64,000 nt of DNA. It comes from Pseudo-nitzschia pungens (lineage: Eukaryota > Bacillariophyta > Bacillariophyceae > Bacillariales > Bacillariaceae). Below the pieces are notes generated by a model. That model had not been told where the DNA came from, searched no databases, and saw nothing but the letters and a program-made list of their open reading frames with translations. Below, one piece after another: positions 36,822 to 48,700 of this stretch (within the stretch, counting starts at the first letter, position 1; the number at the start of each line of letters is the position of its first letter). The position numbers and the translations under genes are program-made. The DNA lies in contig CM074761.1 of NCBI GenBank assembly GCA_037355855.1, forward strand, positions 186,001-250,000, given 5' to 3'.

Positions 36822-38584
36822 TTTTTGGTTAAAGGGCAACCCTGCGGATCGGGTTCGGCCATTGCCTTTTGCTGCGGACGGAAGGAATTCGTGCCCCGGC
36901 GTGGGAGTCGCATCACGCCTTGCGGGAAGGAACTAAGGTTACTCCGCAAATACGTTTTGCATCATCCTTTTTCTTTCGCTGCCCGGGTCGAAGACTTGCG
37001 GTGACTGTACCGTAAGTTACGGCAAGAACGCCGAAGATTGTCGATCCACGGAACGGAGATACCGACTCACTCCGCCACGAAACAAACGGCGAGCCCGGGA
37101 TGGATAATTGTTACAGTAAGATTACCAGCTCCCGAAACAATCCGTCCGATCTTGGTTTCGTCACGCGGATCTCGGCTCGAGGCGGAGTGTGATTGGGAAT
37201 GCAATGCAGATGCAATGAACCGGATCGGATCGGATCGGAGTTCCACACAAGATCCGAAATGACTGACATGCTGGTGGTACGTACAATCACCGTATGAAAA
37301 GGTAGGTAACGTAAGCCTTACCGGTATGAATGAGAAAGACATTTTTCTTTTCTTGCAAAGAAAATCGTTGCCACCTCGGTTCTTCGGTATTACTGGTAAT
37401 TACGGTACATACGTAACTTACTCGTTGATCTCCTTCTACCGGTACCCGTTCGTTAACACACTTATTTTAGGTCTAATCCACACTTTTTTCCCACACTTTT
37501 AAACTACCGGTACATACATTACCCATGTTCTTCTTCTCTAGCAATCGAATCACCACCGAAACACTTGCACCTCGACCACACCACTCTTAACACTGTTGGG
37601 GTTGGGGTTGTTGGGTTGTTGGGTTGTTGGGTTGTTGGGTTGTTGTTGGTAGTTTCCGTGGGTAGTAGGAGTGTAAGTACGGTATTACTAGTAGCAAAGT
37701 TAAAAAAGTGTATATTCGCACTTTTCAGAAGTGTGGTTTCGACCCACGTCCCTTCTACACCTTCTACCAACTGCTACCAGTACAAGTAACCTTACGAGGT
37801 ACGAGTACGTACTCACAATGGATACGTACGTATGTAGTTTCGGTTCTAGTACGAAACATACCTTCCTATGAACTTACCGAGTTAGATTACGGTAACTTAC
37901 CGTACCGCAGTACCGTAGATCCTTACTTGTACGTGTAATTCCTGTACGTACGTTACCGTACTTGTCTCGTAATTAGCAAAGTTGTTCGCGCCAAAAACAA
38001 AAGATCCGGAGCGGTCCGTCATTTCTGGCGGCCTTCCCAAGCTCTCTCCCCGGTTCTGTACCAATCGGCACGGGTAAGGGTACGTACCTAGTAACTGGTA
38101 TACGAAGCTACGTTCCGAGGCGCTGAGACAACTCGTACTGTAGGCTACGTAGGGAACATACTACCTCATAATGTACTGGTGATTTTTGAAGGCCCAGCGG
38201 CGGAGAAGTGCATTGTTGAACGACACCATTCGCACCGTCCCGGGAAAGAATACGCGCCATCCCGTACTCGTTCCGGTAAGGTAGTCGTAACCTTACCAAG
38301 TACGAAGTAATTACCATTTCCCGACACCGTACGGAACAACACAACACAACGAGCAACTCCAACAACATTGCGGAAAACGACGGTATCATCTTCTAGCATC
38401 CGATTCGGTATCGGTACGGCAGTCCCCTCCTTCGCAAAGTTGTTTGTGCTCACCGAACGAGTCAACCACCGATAGCAGCAGCAGCAGAAGCAGCAGAAGC
38501 AGCAGAAGCAGCATCAAGAACAACAACCCTTACTCTCGCGTTACGAACCAACCAGACCAACCAGACCAACCAAAGCAACCCACC
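36822..38584. other. Spacer with TACCGGTA/ACGTAC vocabulary
   Basis: 1.7 kb without a supported gene. TACCGGTA, GTACGTAC and AAGGTTACG words are dense from 37270 to 38300. A CAGCAGCAGAAGCAGCAGA run lies just before the polymerase gene (about 38475-38515), with repeated ACCAACCAGACC at 38548-38575 in its leader. Confidence 0.5.
37595..37650 (+). repeat. G-rich GTTGTTGGG tract, quadruplex-prone
   Basis: Two GTTGGGG units are followed by about five GTTGTTGGG units. Successive runs of three or four G separated by TTGTT meet the usual criterion for a four-stranded G structure on the plus strand. It is in gene-free DNA. Confidence 0.8.
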
Positions 38585-39247
38585 ATGATGGCCGCCAGCA
38601 AAGTCGGCGGTGAGATTTCCCGTACCAAGAAACTCATCAAGTCCGCCCTGATCGGCGCCGGGCTGAAGAGCATCGATGGCAGCGTCCTGAGCAAATGTAA
38701 GACGAATGCGAACGGAGTCTGATGATCGGATCCGATCTGCTTTTGATTCGCTGATTGTTCAGCAATCGCATTGTTTGTTTTTGCGGGGATCCTTCGCATC
38801 CGATTGGATTCTCTCACAACGCGCCGCATATTGCTGCTTGGTTTTCTCTTTTTCTCTTGTCGTTTGTCGCTTGTTCGGTTCTCCCGGTTTCTACTCCTCT
38901 TTCTCTTCCTTTTTCTGTTTCTACTCCTCTTTCTCTTTCTCTTCCTCTTTCTCTTTTTCTTTTTCTTTTCCTTCTTCTCCCAGGCGTCGCGCTGGCATCC
39001 ACCCTGGGCCTGAGCCCCGAAACCATGGCCGAGGTCTGGGAGGCCCACAGCCTCAACAAGCAAAACCTGACGGAACTCACGATGCACCAGTTCGAGGCCT
39101 ACAAGAACGAGCTCATCAAGGCCTCGTCCGCGGCCCCGATTTCGATTCCCGTTGCCAGCGAAGACTTTTCCCGCGGAGCCATCGGGGTATCGGCCAAGCG
39201 CAAAGCGTCCGTGGTCACCCCGACGTCCTCGTCGAAGCGGCCCAAGA

Positions 39248-39288
<41 letters not shown>

Positions 39289-41258
39289 GGAGACCCGGGG
39301 AGCGAATCGGCCGTCGATCGCGTGGCATCCGACGCGGTTCCCAGTCCCCTGCGAAGCAACGACGGAGCGGGGACGGTGCACCAGCAGCAGCAGCACCAGC
39401 AGCAGCAAAAGAGGCAGACACAAACACAGACACAGACACAGACGAATCGTCCCGAGCCGAATCTGCCAAAATACGACGAGCGCACCAATGCCGGACAGGT
39501 GGTGGCCTCTTATCCCTCCGATCGCAGCAAATTCCAAGCATATGCAGAGGCAGAGGCAGAGGCAGAGGCACAGTCGGCATCTTCTGGGGGCACGGAACGA
39601 TCCAGGTGCGTTCTGACCACAACGTCGACAGCAACAAAGCCATCATCATCGACATCGACATCATCAGCGACAACGAACGAAACCGCAGACGTTACCATTT
39701 ACAACGTAACGAAACCCTACCGCCACATGTTCACGACGATGGAGGACCGGGCTCTGGCGCTCGAGAAGCACCTGGTCCGCATCCGCGAGTCGATCGAAAG
39801 CGACATGGCTCGCGACAAAACCGGCAACCGAGACGGAGACGAACCCGAGCCCGAGCAGTACGCTCCCCTTGAGGAGGTGAACGTTCCGCGGCAGGATCCC
39901 TCCACCTTTGTCGGCCGGATCTGCAACGAGGCGCACGCGGGAAGGCTCAACGCCACCTCGGTGGTCCTGGAGGGATCCTCCGCCTCCTGCGGGGGGGCCA
40001 GGGTGAGCGTCGATCTCTCCAAACTAAGGCCCGAGGAGAATCCGGAGGGATATTCCCTCTTTCCCGGCCAGATCGTGGCCCTGGAGGGCATGAACGGGAC
40101 GGGCCGAAGGATCACCGTTTCGAGACTCGTGGAGGGGACGAGCATGCCCCCTTCGCGTTCCTCGTTGCGCTCCCTCCGCGGCTACTACCCACCGACCGCG
40201 AGCGGAAAAGCCGCCGCTCCCCTCAAGATTGTCTCGGCCTGCGGGCCCTTCACCACGTCCGACAGCAACGAGTACGCTCCCTTTATCGATCTCATGGGGG
40301 TCGTCATCGACGAGAAGCCCGATCTGGTCGTTCTCAAGGGACCCTTTGTGGACGTCCGGCAGGAGGCGGTCAAATCGGGGGCGCCGACCGTTCCCGGGCC
40401 GGACGGGGAAACGGATGGGCCCATGGTGGTGGACCACGAGACGATCTTTGCCCAGAACATTTCGCAGGTCATTGAGGAATTCTTTGAGCGGCAGCAGGGC
40501 TCGGACGGCAATAGCAACAATAGCAACGGCAACAGCAACAATAACTAGCAACAACACCCAGTTTGTCCTGGTGCCGGCGCTGGAAGACGCCACCGCCAAG
40601 GGGGTCTATCCGCAGCCCCCCCTGGAGGACCGATTCCCGGACGGCGCCCACCGATTCCTCGACATTCCCGGCGCCGAATCCAGTCGCCTTTGGGTCGTCC
40701 GGACTCTGCGAGCTGAAACGATCGAAGCGCGTCCACTGCCTCTCCAACCCCTGCACCTTTCGCGTCAACGAGCTGGTGGTGGGCGTCACCTCCACCGACG
40801 TGCTCTTCCACGCGAGCGTCGCCGAGACCCACGCGGACCTGCCGGTCGGATCACGGATGCGGCGGATGGCGAGGCACCTCCTGGCCCAGGAGAGCTACTA
40901 CCCGCTCTTTCCGCCCCACAAGTCGGTAAGCCTCGACCTCAAGATGCAGGACCGTTGGAGGATGCCCTGCCGGCCCGACATTTTGGTGGTGCCCAGCAGG
41001 CTCGCGCCCTTTTGCGCGCCCGTCCTGGGGACCACAATGGCGATCAATCCCGGGCACCTCAGCAAGGGGACTGCGGGGGGGACCTACGCCCTGATGACGA
41101 TTTTTCCGATGGACGAGAAAAAGCTGCGAGGCGACGGAAGCAATAGCAGCAGCAGCAACAACAACAACGATGGTGATCATGACGAGAATGATGACGATTC
41201 GGTGTTGTTGACCCACGACGCTCCGGAACGGATGAAGGTCGAGATCAAGCGCATCTGA
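38585..41258 (+). CDS. POLA2: DNA polymerase alpha subunit B
   Basis: The non-catalytic B subunit tethers primase-polymerase alpha at replication forks. Exon 1 (38585-38696) starts at the first of two ATGs in a CCACCATGATGG context. A 297-bp intron (38697-38993) with a very long pyrimidine tract follows, and splicing gives SKCVALASTLGL. An N-terminal helical domain and a Gln/Thr/His-Glu-rich linker (HEHEHEHE) come next. The OB and phosphoesterase-like region has TFVGRICNEAHAGRLN, SLFPGQIVALEGMN, SACGPFTTSDSNEYAPFIDL, KPDLVVLKGPFVDV, FVLVPALEDATAKGVYPQPP, HCLSNPCTFRVNELVVGV, TDVLFHAS, ESYYPLFPP and PDILVVPSRLAPFC. Two net +1 shifts are needed: one in the AAC/AGC microsatellite ending in TAG at 40546-40548, and one at CCTTTGGG near 40690. 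Catalytic metal ligands are lost in this family, as expected. Confidence 0.9.
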
Positions 41259-41296
41259 GACGAGACCGACCGAGGAAACGAGAGAGCCCAACACAC

Positions 41297-41370
41297 GAAA
41301 GGAAAGGAAAGGAAAGGAAAGGAAAGGAAAGGAAAGGAAAGGAAAGAAAAGGAAAGAAAAGAAAAGAAAA
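41297..41370 (+). repeat. GGAAA pentanucleotide microsatellite
   Basis: About ten GGAAA units followed by degenerate GAAAA units, directly downstream of the polymerase alpha B-subunit stop, in its presumed 3' untranslated region. Confidence 0.95.
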
Positions 41371-43215
41371 CAATAATACCAAACAAGAGAGAAGGACGAA
41401 AGGACAACGAACAAGGGGGTTCGTCGCAGTAGACGCAGCGCAACGGGTTTGGTTGACGGGCGCTTTGGGACATCATCAAACGAATTGGTGTTGCTCGCAC
41501 GCATAATACTATTATTATTATCATCATTTATTACAGTACTTGTTGGTATTCATAATACACGCAGTGTAAAATCGCAATGGATCCATGCGTGCATACATGA
41601 CTGTAATACATCTTGTGGTAAATGACAACCGAATTGGTTTCCAAAAATTTCCATACAATCCTGCACGTAGTTATCATTGAAAACAACACGTATTACTGTA
41701 TACAACCTTCGGGACAAAGTGCCCATTGGATGCCTCTGAGCACGGGTCAATCGAGATATATATATATATAGAGAGAGAGAGAGCGGATGGTACGGAGGAA
41801 AGAAGTCCGAGAAGATGATTCTTGCAGCGGATTGCGATGATTCTTCCGTTGACGAACGAGCACAACACGGGAAGCACTGTCCACGGTCCAAAGGACGGAA
41901 GGAAGGGACTGCTCCTGCAAAAAGAGAGGGACATTTTATTATGATTTTATTCGCTCAGTCGTATCGATGGATGACTTTGGTATCCAACAAGATGCGGAAC
42001 AAACCGATGCGACCAAACTGTAGCGTCTGAGGATCCATTGGAAGTGGGACAACGACCAACGGATAGTTAGACCGCAAATGGATGAATGGATGGATGGGTA
42101 ATGGATGGATGGGTAACGGGTGATGGGTACGCCTTGTGAACAAACACTATCGGTCCCGACAACAGCACGGTCCCCCACGGACACAAGATGTGATATTCCA
42201 AGGTGGATGGCATGGCGGCACGATCACGAGAGATAGTAGTACTAGTACTAGTACTAGTACTAGTAGTAGAAGTAGTAATCAAATTAGTTATCCATCAAGC
42301 CACGGGCAACTTCCTATGACTATGCTGCAAGCGCGCGAGCAATCGACGGTGCAACAATGAACGCCCTCCACGAAATAGCGTCCGCTGGGAATAAAATGGA
42401 AACGCAGGGAGCGAAGCAGCAGCGCGGACATTTTTTTGGAAACTTGTGCAGCGTCGAATCGAATCAATTCCAGCGGAGAAATCGCTTCGTCCAGACGAGT
42501 GGCAGCACGTTGTGAAATTCATGACAGATTCGAGATAGTTACGGAGCGTGCTTTCGCGCAGTTCGTCCGCAAGCGAACAGCAGAACGGGTGGACAGCGAA
42601 GCCAAACAAAAGCGGTCTGCGTCGCACATCTCAGTACGAGCGATGGATAATACAGTACTAGTTAGTAGTTACCGTGGTCAATGGCGACGACTCGATTGGT
42701 TTCTTTCTTTTTTCTATTGACCGGATTGCGGCGTCATCTCGTATTCTTTCATAGGACCATATATAATTATGATTCCTTCGCGACCCCTGTAAGCGAACCG
42801 TCGAGACCTCAAATCGATTGATTCAATGGTTTTGAATGATCCAACGATAATACTATTATCACCGAATGCGTCCCGGGGCGTACAAGGGACACGGGAACAC
42901 GAAATCTCGGCTTTCCATTCATTCGGATTTCATCCTGCTCCCCCCCGCTGTCCACTCAAAATGTGGCGCATTCTCGTTCGCGTTCGCGTTCTCATTCGCG
43001 TTCGCATTCTCATTGCTGCAAACACCAAAGTGAGTAACCGTTCAATGAATTTCGTGTTTGTGACTGCCGCAAACGGCGGCTCCGTTGACTTCGGCGCATG
43101 GCGTATGCTCAAGCAACTACGTATAGTCTGTTACGGTGTCGGATGCATGCAGGTATCTAAGAGATCGCATCATTATTGTTATCATCATCATCATCATCAT
43201 CATTAGTATTGTGAT
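41371..43215. other. Spacer, no supported gene
   Basis: (TA)n then (GA)n at about 41755-41784, ATGGATGGATGGG units near 42078-42115, an ACTAGTACTAGTACTAGTAC run at 42238-42265, and CATCATCATCATCATCATCA at 43182-43203. Frames at 42295-42720 overlap on both strands and have no recognisable domains. Confidence 0.5.
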
Positions 43216-44799
43216 TTAGGAGTCTAAAGTTGTTCCGGTGGCAACGTTCCCGCTCTCGAGTTTTGCCGCCAGCGACTCGAAACCGAGCATCGTCAGCGGA
43301 TGCGTGACGCGATAGCGCTTCCCATGGATCGCGCAGCACCCATCGCCGTGGGTCGCAAAATCCCGGGCCATTTGCTCGAGCGATGGCATGGGAGTGGTTC
43401 GAATCGTAGCAGCAGCAGCAGCAGTAGTGGTACTCGTACTTGTAGTTGCAGTTCCATCATCCTCGAGGATGCACCGCAGCAGCCGAACGACGTAGTTCCC
43501 GATCCCGAGGCTCGCCGTGAGGCCCGTCGAACGAATTCCGGCGACCGCGATCCAGTTGTTTCGCGGTCGGAGCCGGATCTGGTAATCGCGGTGGTCCGTC
43601 CCCGGTCGGACACCCACGTAGTCCCCGACGTGGGAGGTTTCGGGATCGATGCCCGGAAGGACCTTGCGGACGTGCTCGTCGAGTTCCCTCGCCACGTCCG
43701 GATCGACGGACCGATCCGTTCTCGAGGACTGGTCGAGCGCGGTGGGGCCGACCACCAGCTGGTCGTACAGCGTGCCGAACACGAAAATCCCCTTGGTGCG
43801 TTGCGACGGAATGGGTTGGAGCGGATGAACGATTTGGGTTGCGGGAGTCGAATCGTACACGCGATACTGGCCCCGGCGGGGTTTTGCGACCCACCCGCAG
43901 TTGCCGTGGGCGGAGCGCTCCGTCAAATCGGACCAGTTCCCGGTGGCGTTCACGATCGCTCTGCCACGGAGTGTTGCGGGAACGTCGTTGCTCCTGCTCT
44001 TGCTGTCGCTGTCGTTACAGGTGTTCTCTGCACGAGTTGTCTCGGATTCCCGCTCTAGTTTCCAAAAGCGATTGGTTTCGACCCCGTTAGAGTCGTCTTC
44101 CCCCTCCCGGTTTATGGAACCGACCCTGAAGTTTGTATAAATGTCCGCGCCATTTTCCAGGGCGTGCACCGCGAGGGAGATCGAGTATACCCACGAGTCC
44201 ACAATCACTTCACCGGGAATGTGGACGGCACCCATCACACTCGGGGACACATTGGGTTCCTTTTCCCTCAGAACTTCTTCTCCGGTAGGAAACAGGACGG
44301 CATCACTGTCTCCCGCAATGTGGGATTCCTCGAGAACGGACTCGAGCAACGAAATGTGTCGACTCTTTGTTCCCGTTCCTATGTCATCGTTCGTTCCATC
44401 GGTTCCATCGTTCTCGGAAGAAGGAACCACCACGTCCCAGGGAAACAAACACACCAGAGATCCGCACGGACGCATCGGAACGTTGTGGCTCAAGCAGTAG
44501 GAACGAAATTCGGAGACGGAATCCCGGATGAGCGCGCGTTCCAGCGTTCCGGCGGAAGCGTCGACGCCGGTGCAAACGATGCCGCTGTTGCCCCCGCTGG
44601 CCTGGGTCAGCAGATCGGTTTCGGCTTCCACCAGTGCGCACTTCCAACCCTTTAGCGTGGCGGCACGCAGGCACGCCAATCCGACGACGCCCCCGCCGAT
44701 CACGATCAGATCGTAGATCGTACTCGCATCTTCATCTTCATCCGCGTCCCGTGGATGTGCAGCTGTTGCGCCGTCGTTCCCGTCATACACGTCGTTCAT
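43216..44799 (-). CDS. FAD-dependent oxidoreductase, GlpA / DAO type
   Basis: A 527-residue intact, intronless enzyme. The ATG at 44799 is the first in frame (the longer frame upstream has TTG). The Rossmann FAD motif DLIVIGGGVVGLACLRAA lies at residues 30-47, followed by CALVEAE, the acidic ribose-binding end. ASGGNSGIVCTGVDASAGTL resembles the substrate loop of GlpA-type glycerol-3-phosphate and L-2-hydroxyglutarate dehydrogenases. Further family signatures are GRAIVNATGNWSD, KPRRGQYRVYD, GIFVFGTLYDQLVVGPTA, DYVGVRPGT and AGIRSTGLTASLGIGNYV (second FAD contact). Substrate cannot be fixed from sequence; no transit peptide is obvious. Low-complexity Asp/Thr inserts lie in loops. A bacterial-like origin is possible but not shown. 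Confidence 0.85.
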   Translation of the reverse strand: MNDVYDGNDGATAAHPRDADEDEDASTIYDLIVIGGGVVGLACLRAATLKGWKCALVEAETDLLTQASGGNSGIVCTGVDASAGTLERALIRDSVSEFRSYCLSHNVPMRPCGSLVCLFPWDVVVPSSENDGTDGTNDDIGTGTKSRHISLLESVLEESHIAGDSDAVLFPTGEEVLREKEPNVSPSVMGAVHIPGEVIVDSWVYSISLAVHALENGADIYTNFRVGSINREGEDDSNGVETNRFWKLERESETTRAENTCNDSDSKSRSNDVPATLRGRAIVNATGNWSDLTERSAHGNCGWVAKPRRGQYRVYDSTPATQIVHPLQPIPSQRTKGIFVFGTLYDQLVVGPTALDQSSRTDRSVDPDVARELDEHVRKVLPGIDPETSHVGDYVGVRPGTDHRDYQIRLRPRNNWIAVAGIRSTGLTASLGIGNYVVRLLRCILEDDGTATTSTSTTTAAAAATIRTTPMPSLEQMARDFATHGDGCCAIHGKRYRVTHPLTMLGFESLAAKLESGNVATGTTLDS

Positions 44800-45072
44800 T
44801 TCGTGTCGCAGGAGCGTCGTTGACGAATGGATGAGATGTAGGAAGCACGATAGTTTCAAAAATAGTTCGATGGTGTCCCTCCGAGTTTACCTTCTTTCTC
44901 GAGGTCGTCGTTCCAACATTTCATATCACCAAACCAATCGAAAAAATACGGTACGTGCAAGCATCGTATCAGTGATGGCAGTGAATAGTGAACACGTACT
45001 CGTTCGAATTCATTCATTCTATATATTTATTTATTTATTAACGGTAGATCGCTGTGTGTTATCAGGGAAGGA

Positions 45073-45145
45073 ACCCGGTTAGCTCAGTTGGAAGAGCGCT
45101 CGGCTTTTAACCGTGTGGTCGTGGGTTCAATCCCCACATCGGGTG
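45073..45145 (+). tRNA. tRNA-Lys (anticodon TTT)
   Basis: A 73-nt intronless cloverleaf: acceptor ACCCGGT pairs with ATCGGGT, TAGCTCAGTTGG A box, anticodon arm CTCGG/CCGTG (one T-T mismatch) around CTTTTAA, T arm GTGGG/CCCAC around TTCAATC, discriminator G. The anticodon TTT at 45106-45108 reads AAA. Together with the CTT gene about 8.3 kb upstream on the same strand, it covers both Lys codons. Confidence 0.96.
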
Positions 45146-45777
45146 CTTTAAGATGATATCTTTTGCTTGGATTAAGGTTCAATCCTATTTTTCTGCTCGG
45201 CAGCTGCAGACCCTTTGCTTGAGGCAAAGGTTCTGTCCTTGAGCGATAGTTTAGGCAATGCTTGGAAATGTACAATGTTTCTCTTCCGGTAGAAATTAAT
45301 TTTGTGCCCGGAACATGGTCTTTCTTCCTCGGAATTCCGTGATTGTGTAGTACTGAAGGGTCGAGTTGAAATGGGGATGTGAATTATGGTGGGAAAGGCA
45401 ATGCAGGCACCACCAAGTTGATGATTGTCGATATTCTTTCCGTCCTAATTTTCGTGACAAAAGTATGGAGCACCCTATCGATGTTGGTATTTAGTTGTAA
45501 ATCATCATTCTTGTCGAATCACTCTTCTCTCGTAGGGTCTAACAAAAGTACTATTACTAATCTAGAACACACTAAACCTCCCCATCGTATGCGAGTTTTC
45601 GCTTTGCTATGATCAAAGATACGTGTTGGTATCGATTGAATGCCCGCGATTCGCATCGATTGCACAAAAGTCTTTCGACAAAACCAAATCCAAACAAACA
45701 AACCACAAACCTAAACAAATACCAATAATACTGCAATCGACACGACACACACTATAGTTTGTTGCACAACAACCCGA
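45146..45777. other. Spacer downstream of tRNA-Lys(TTT)
   Basis: Contains an imperfect inverted pair around TTTGCTTGAGGCAAAGG (45217-45233). No gene is seen. AT-rich and CAAA-rich toward the J-domain gene stop. Confidence 0.5.
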
Positions 45778-48700
45778 TCAGTTTGTGTTGTTTATCAAGC
45801 TATTGTAGGCTTCCGTCACCGCTTGAAACTTGTGTTTCGTATCGGGTTTTCCCAGATTCCGATCGGGGTGATAGACGCGAGCCAAGCGCCTGTATTGGCT
45901 CTTGATCAATTGTTCGCTCGCGTGCTTGGGCAATCCCAGCCGGGCATAAGGGTCGCGGTACTTCCAGTGATCGGTGAATGCCACGTGCACGTCCCGCACC
46001 AGCGACGGAAACGTGCGGGAATACGGAGCATTTGTCGACTCGTTTGACACTGCGGAAGTTACACGAAAGGTGGCTTGGGTGCGGACACGAGCAGCCGACC
46101 TCTGGAAAAGCCGCTCTTGCTCTTTGAGGGCGTCTTCTACGTCCATACCGAGGAACTTGTTCTTGTAGTTGTCTTCGGGTTTCGTTCGATTGTTGGAGGG
46201 ATGAAAAATGAATCTGTTTTCGTGGAGAGACGAATATTGTTTCGTTGCGTGTGATTTTGATTGCGGGTTCTTGAATCTGCCCCCGTAATTAGTTTGGAAT
46301 TCGTGGCTGTCCTTTGTCGGATTATCGGCCGAGGATCCGTACTTCGATCTGCTTTTGTTGTTGTCCGAAGATTCGTTTGTCTCCGGCGATAAAATTTTCT
46401 GTCTCTCCCTCGTGGCCGTGGCTTCTTTTTCGTTTTTCTTTGTCCTCTTGTGCGGCTTGAAACGAGGTTTGGCTTTCGCCTTACCATTGGGCTTTGTTGT
46501 TCTCTTGTTCCCTGGCACTGCCAAATCAATACTCCTATCATTGGGTTTGTGCGCATTCTCACTCGGGCCATCATCAATGTCTATTTCGATGCATTCCACA
46601 ACGTCCATATCCGAATCGGGATCATTCACCGAGTGCTGTTTTTTGCTTGGCGCATAGTCGGCAGAGAAGCCGTAAACAGCTTGTAGAAACGAGTCGATCT
46701 TCTCTTCGTTCTTTTTCACATTGGATGCGTACTCCTCTCCTTCGTCGGAGACCGGCGAAGACACGCTGATCAGGTCGATAACGGAATTTCCCATCGACTC
46801 GTCTGCGTCGTCTGCGTCAAATGCTTTCTCCGCCATTCTTACCTTGCTTGAAAATTGGTTTGGTGACGGAGTTTTCGACTCTGAATGTACAGCTTCCGAT
46901 CGAGTCTTCTTGCCATTGCTGGATGCATCGCGCAAACCCGAGTTCCCGGTCTCCTCTTGTTCGGGGACAGCGCGGTCTTTCCTGCGTGCTCTTTTCTCTT
47001 TCAATAAAATCAATGGCACGTCGTCTTCACCATCGTCTTCACTATCGTCGTCGCAACCATCGTCCGCGTGCTTCCTTTTCTTCGATTCACTCTCCAATTC
47101 CGTCGTGCTTTCGTTCGGTGAAACCAAGGGTGAATCGCCTTCTTTGTCGTCCACCACCCCACCGTCGTTCGATTCGTCCCCGAGCTCGGGTGTCCGGTTT
47201 TGAACCATGTTTGGATGCGGACGGTCCGAACAGATACGTTGTCGTAATGTTTTGTTGTTCCCCTCATGCGCACCATCGTCGTCTTTCGCAACGGATTCCG
47301 AGCGCGGTTCGTCAGTAGACAACGTCGATGGTTTCTCCTCAACGAAGCTCCCCGAGGGCGTCTCGAACTGTTTCGGGTACATTTCGGTTCCGATTTTCTC
47401 GTTCGCCGCAATCGGTAATCCCATCGTTTCTGCCGAGTTCGGGATTTCTGTCGTCTCGACCATTTCGTATTGCTTTGGATCGTCGTCGGTGGCTGTTGAT
47501 GATGACGACGCGATTCCCGTCAGAGACGCTCTCGGTTTGTACTTTTTGCAAGCAGTAGACTCGGAGCTTGTTGCGCTCGATTTCTTTCGTGTTGGTCCTT
47601 CCAACACATTCTTGTCCGACTCGCCGCTGGTGGAATTTTTGTTTGGATTGGTTCCGCAGCTCTTTCGCGGAACGACAGTGGCAACGGCAGCACCAACTCG
47701 GCTCGTGCCCTCGTGGTCATCGTCATCCTTGTCGTCTCCCGTGGACTTCGTGACGTCGGGTCCGCCCGTCGAATCGGTCGCTTTCGCGTGGGGTGTTGCG
47801 GGGACGGTGGCCTCGTCGTGGTCGGCTGTCGCGGCAAAAGCGAATTCCTCCGTGGTCATTCGCTCATCGCGGTCTTTGGTGTTGCTGGCACCACCCCGCG
47901 TGTCTCGGTTGGTCGATGACCTCGTGGTGAGAGACGCGGACGAACCGAATTCGTTTCGAGCGGTATCGGGGGAATTGCCAGCACTCGCAGTAGCAGTAGC
48001 AGCCGCAGTAGCACTCGCAGTAGCAGTAGGATCCGCAGTCGCAGCAACCGCAGCGCGCTCTCGGGACGAAGATCCAATATTTTGCCCCGAATGGTGGGTC
48101 GCCGGTTTCGGTTTTCCGCTGCTTCTCTCTCGGGTGCAGCGGACGAGCTTTTGGACCCAAGACGGAAACTGTTGGCTGGGAGGCCAGGCCGGTCTCTTGC
48201 CCCTCGGATACGGCGGTGGTCCACCACTATCGCCACCACCATCGCCACCGCCGAGACGGAAATCGTTGAGGTTTCCCCCCTCGCGCAGCAAGAAACAGTC
48301 CCAGGCGCGAGCGGCGGCGGCATTTTCGGCCATGAACCGAGAGCCGTACCAGTGCAATCGATTGGTTTCGGATCCGTGCCACGAACCGGGATTGCCAACG
48401 CGTTGTTGTCGGTGTTGGTATTGGTTCGACAGAATGATTTGTCTCCCGAATGCGTATTGGGGTCCGGCAAGGAATGCCTCACCGGACATTGGACAGACAA
48501 AGATGGAGGTAAAAGATCTCGTCGGTTGGTTTTGTTGCCGTTCCCCTCGGTCTCGGTCTCGGTGGCCGTTGGGTGGTTCTTTTGCTCCATGCCAGTTCCC
48601 GTAACTGTTTCCGTGATGGTGTTCCCAGGTGATCCACTGATTGGAATTCAGCTTGACACGGCGCGGAGCTTTTTCGTAATAGTGATAAAGCACCGATTTC

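Noticed and set aside
43182..43203. Possible CRISPR or regulatory array
   Set aside because: It is a simple CATCAT triplet run without spacers; no CRISPR-like arrays occur in the window.
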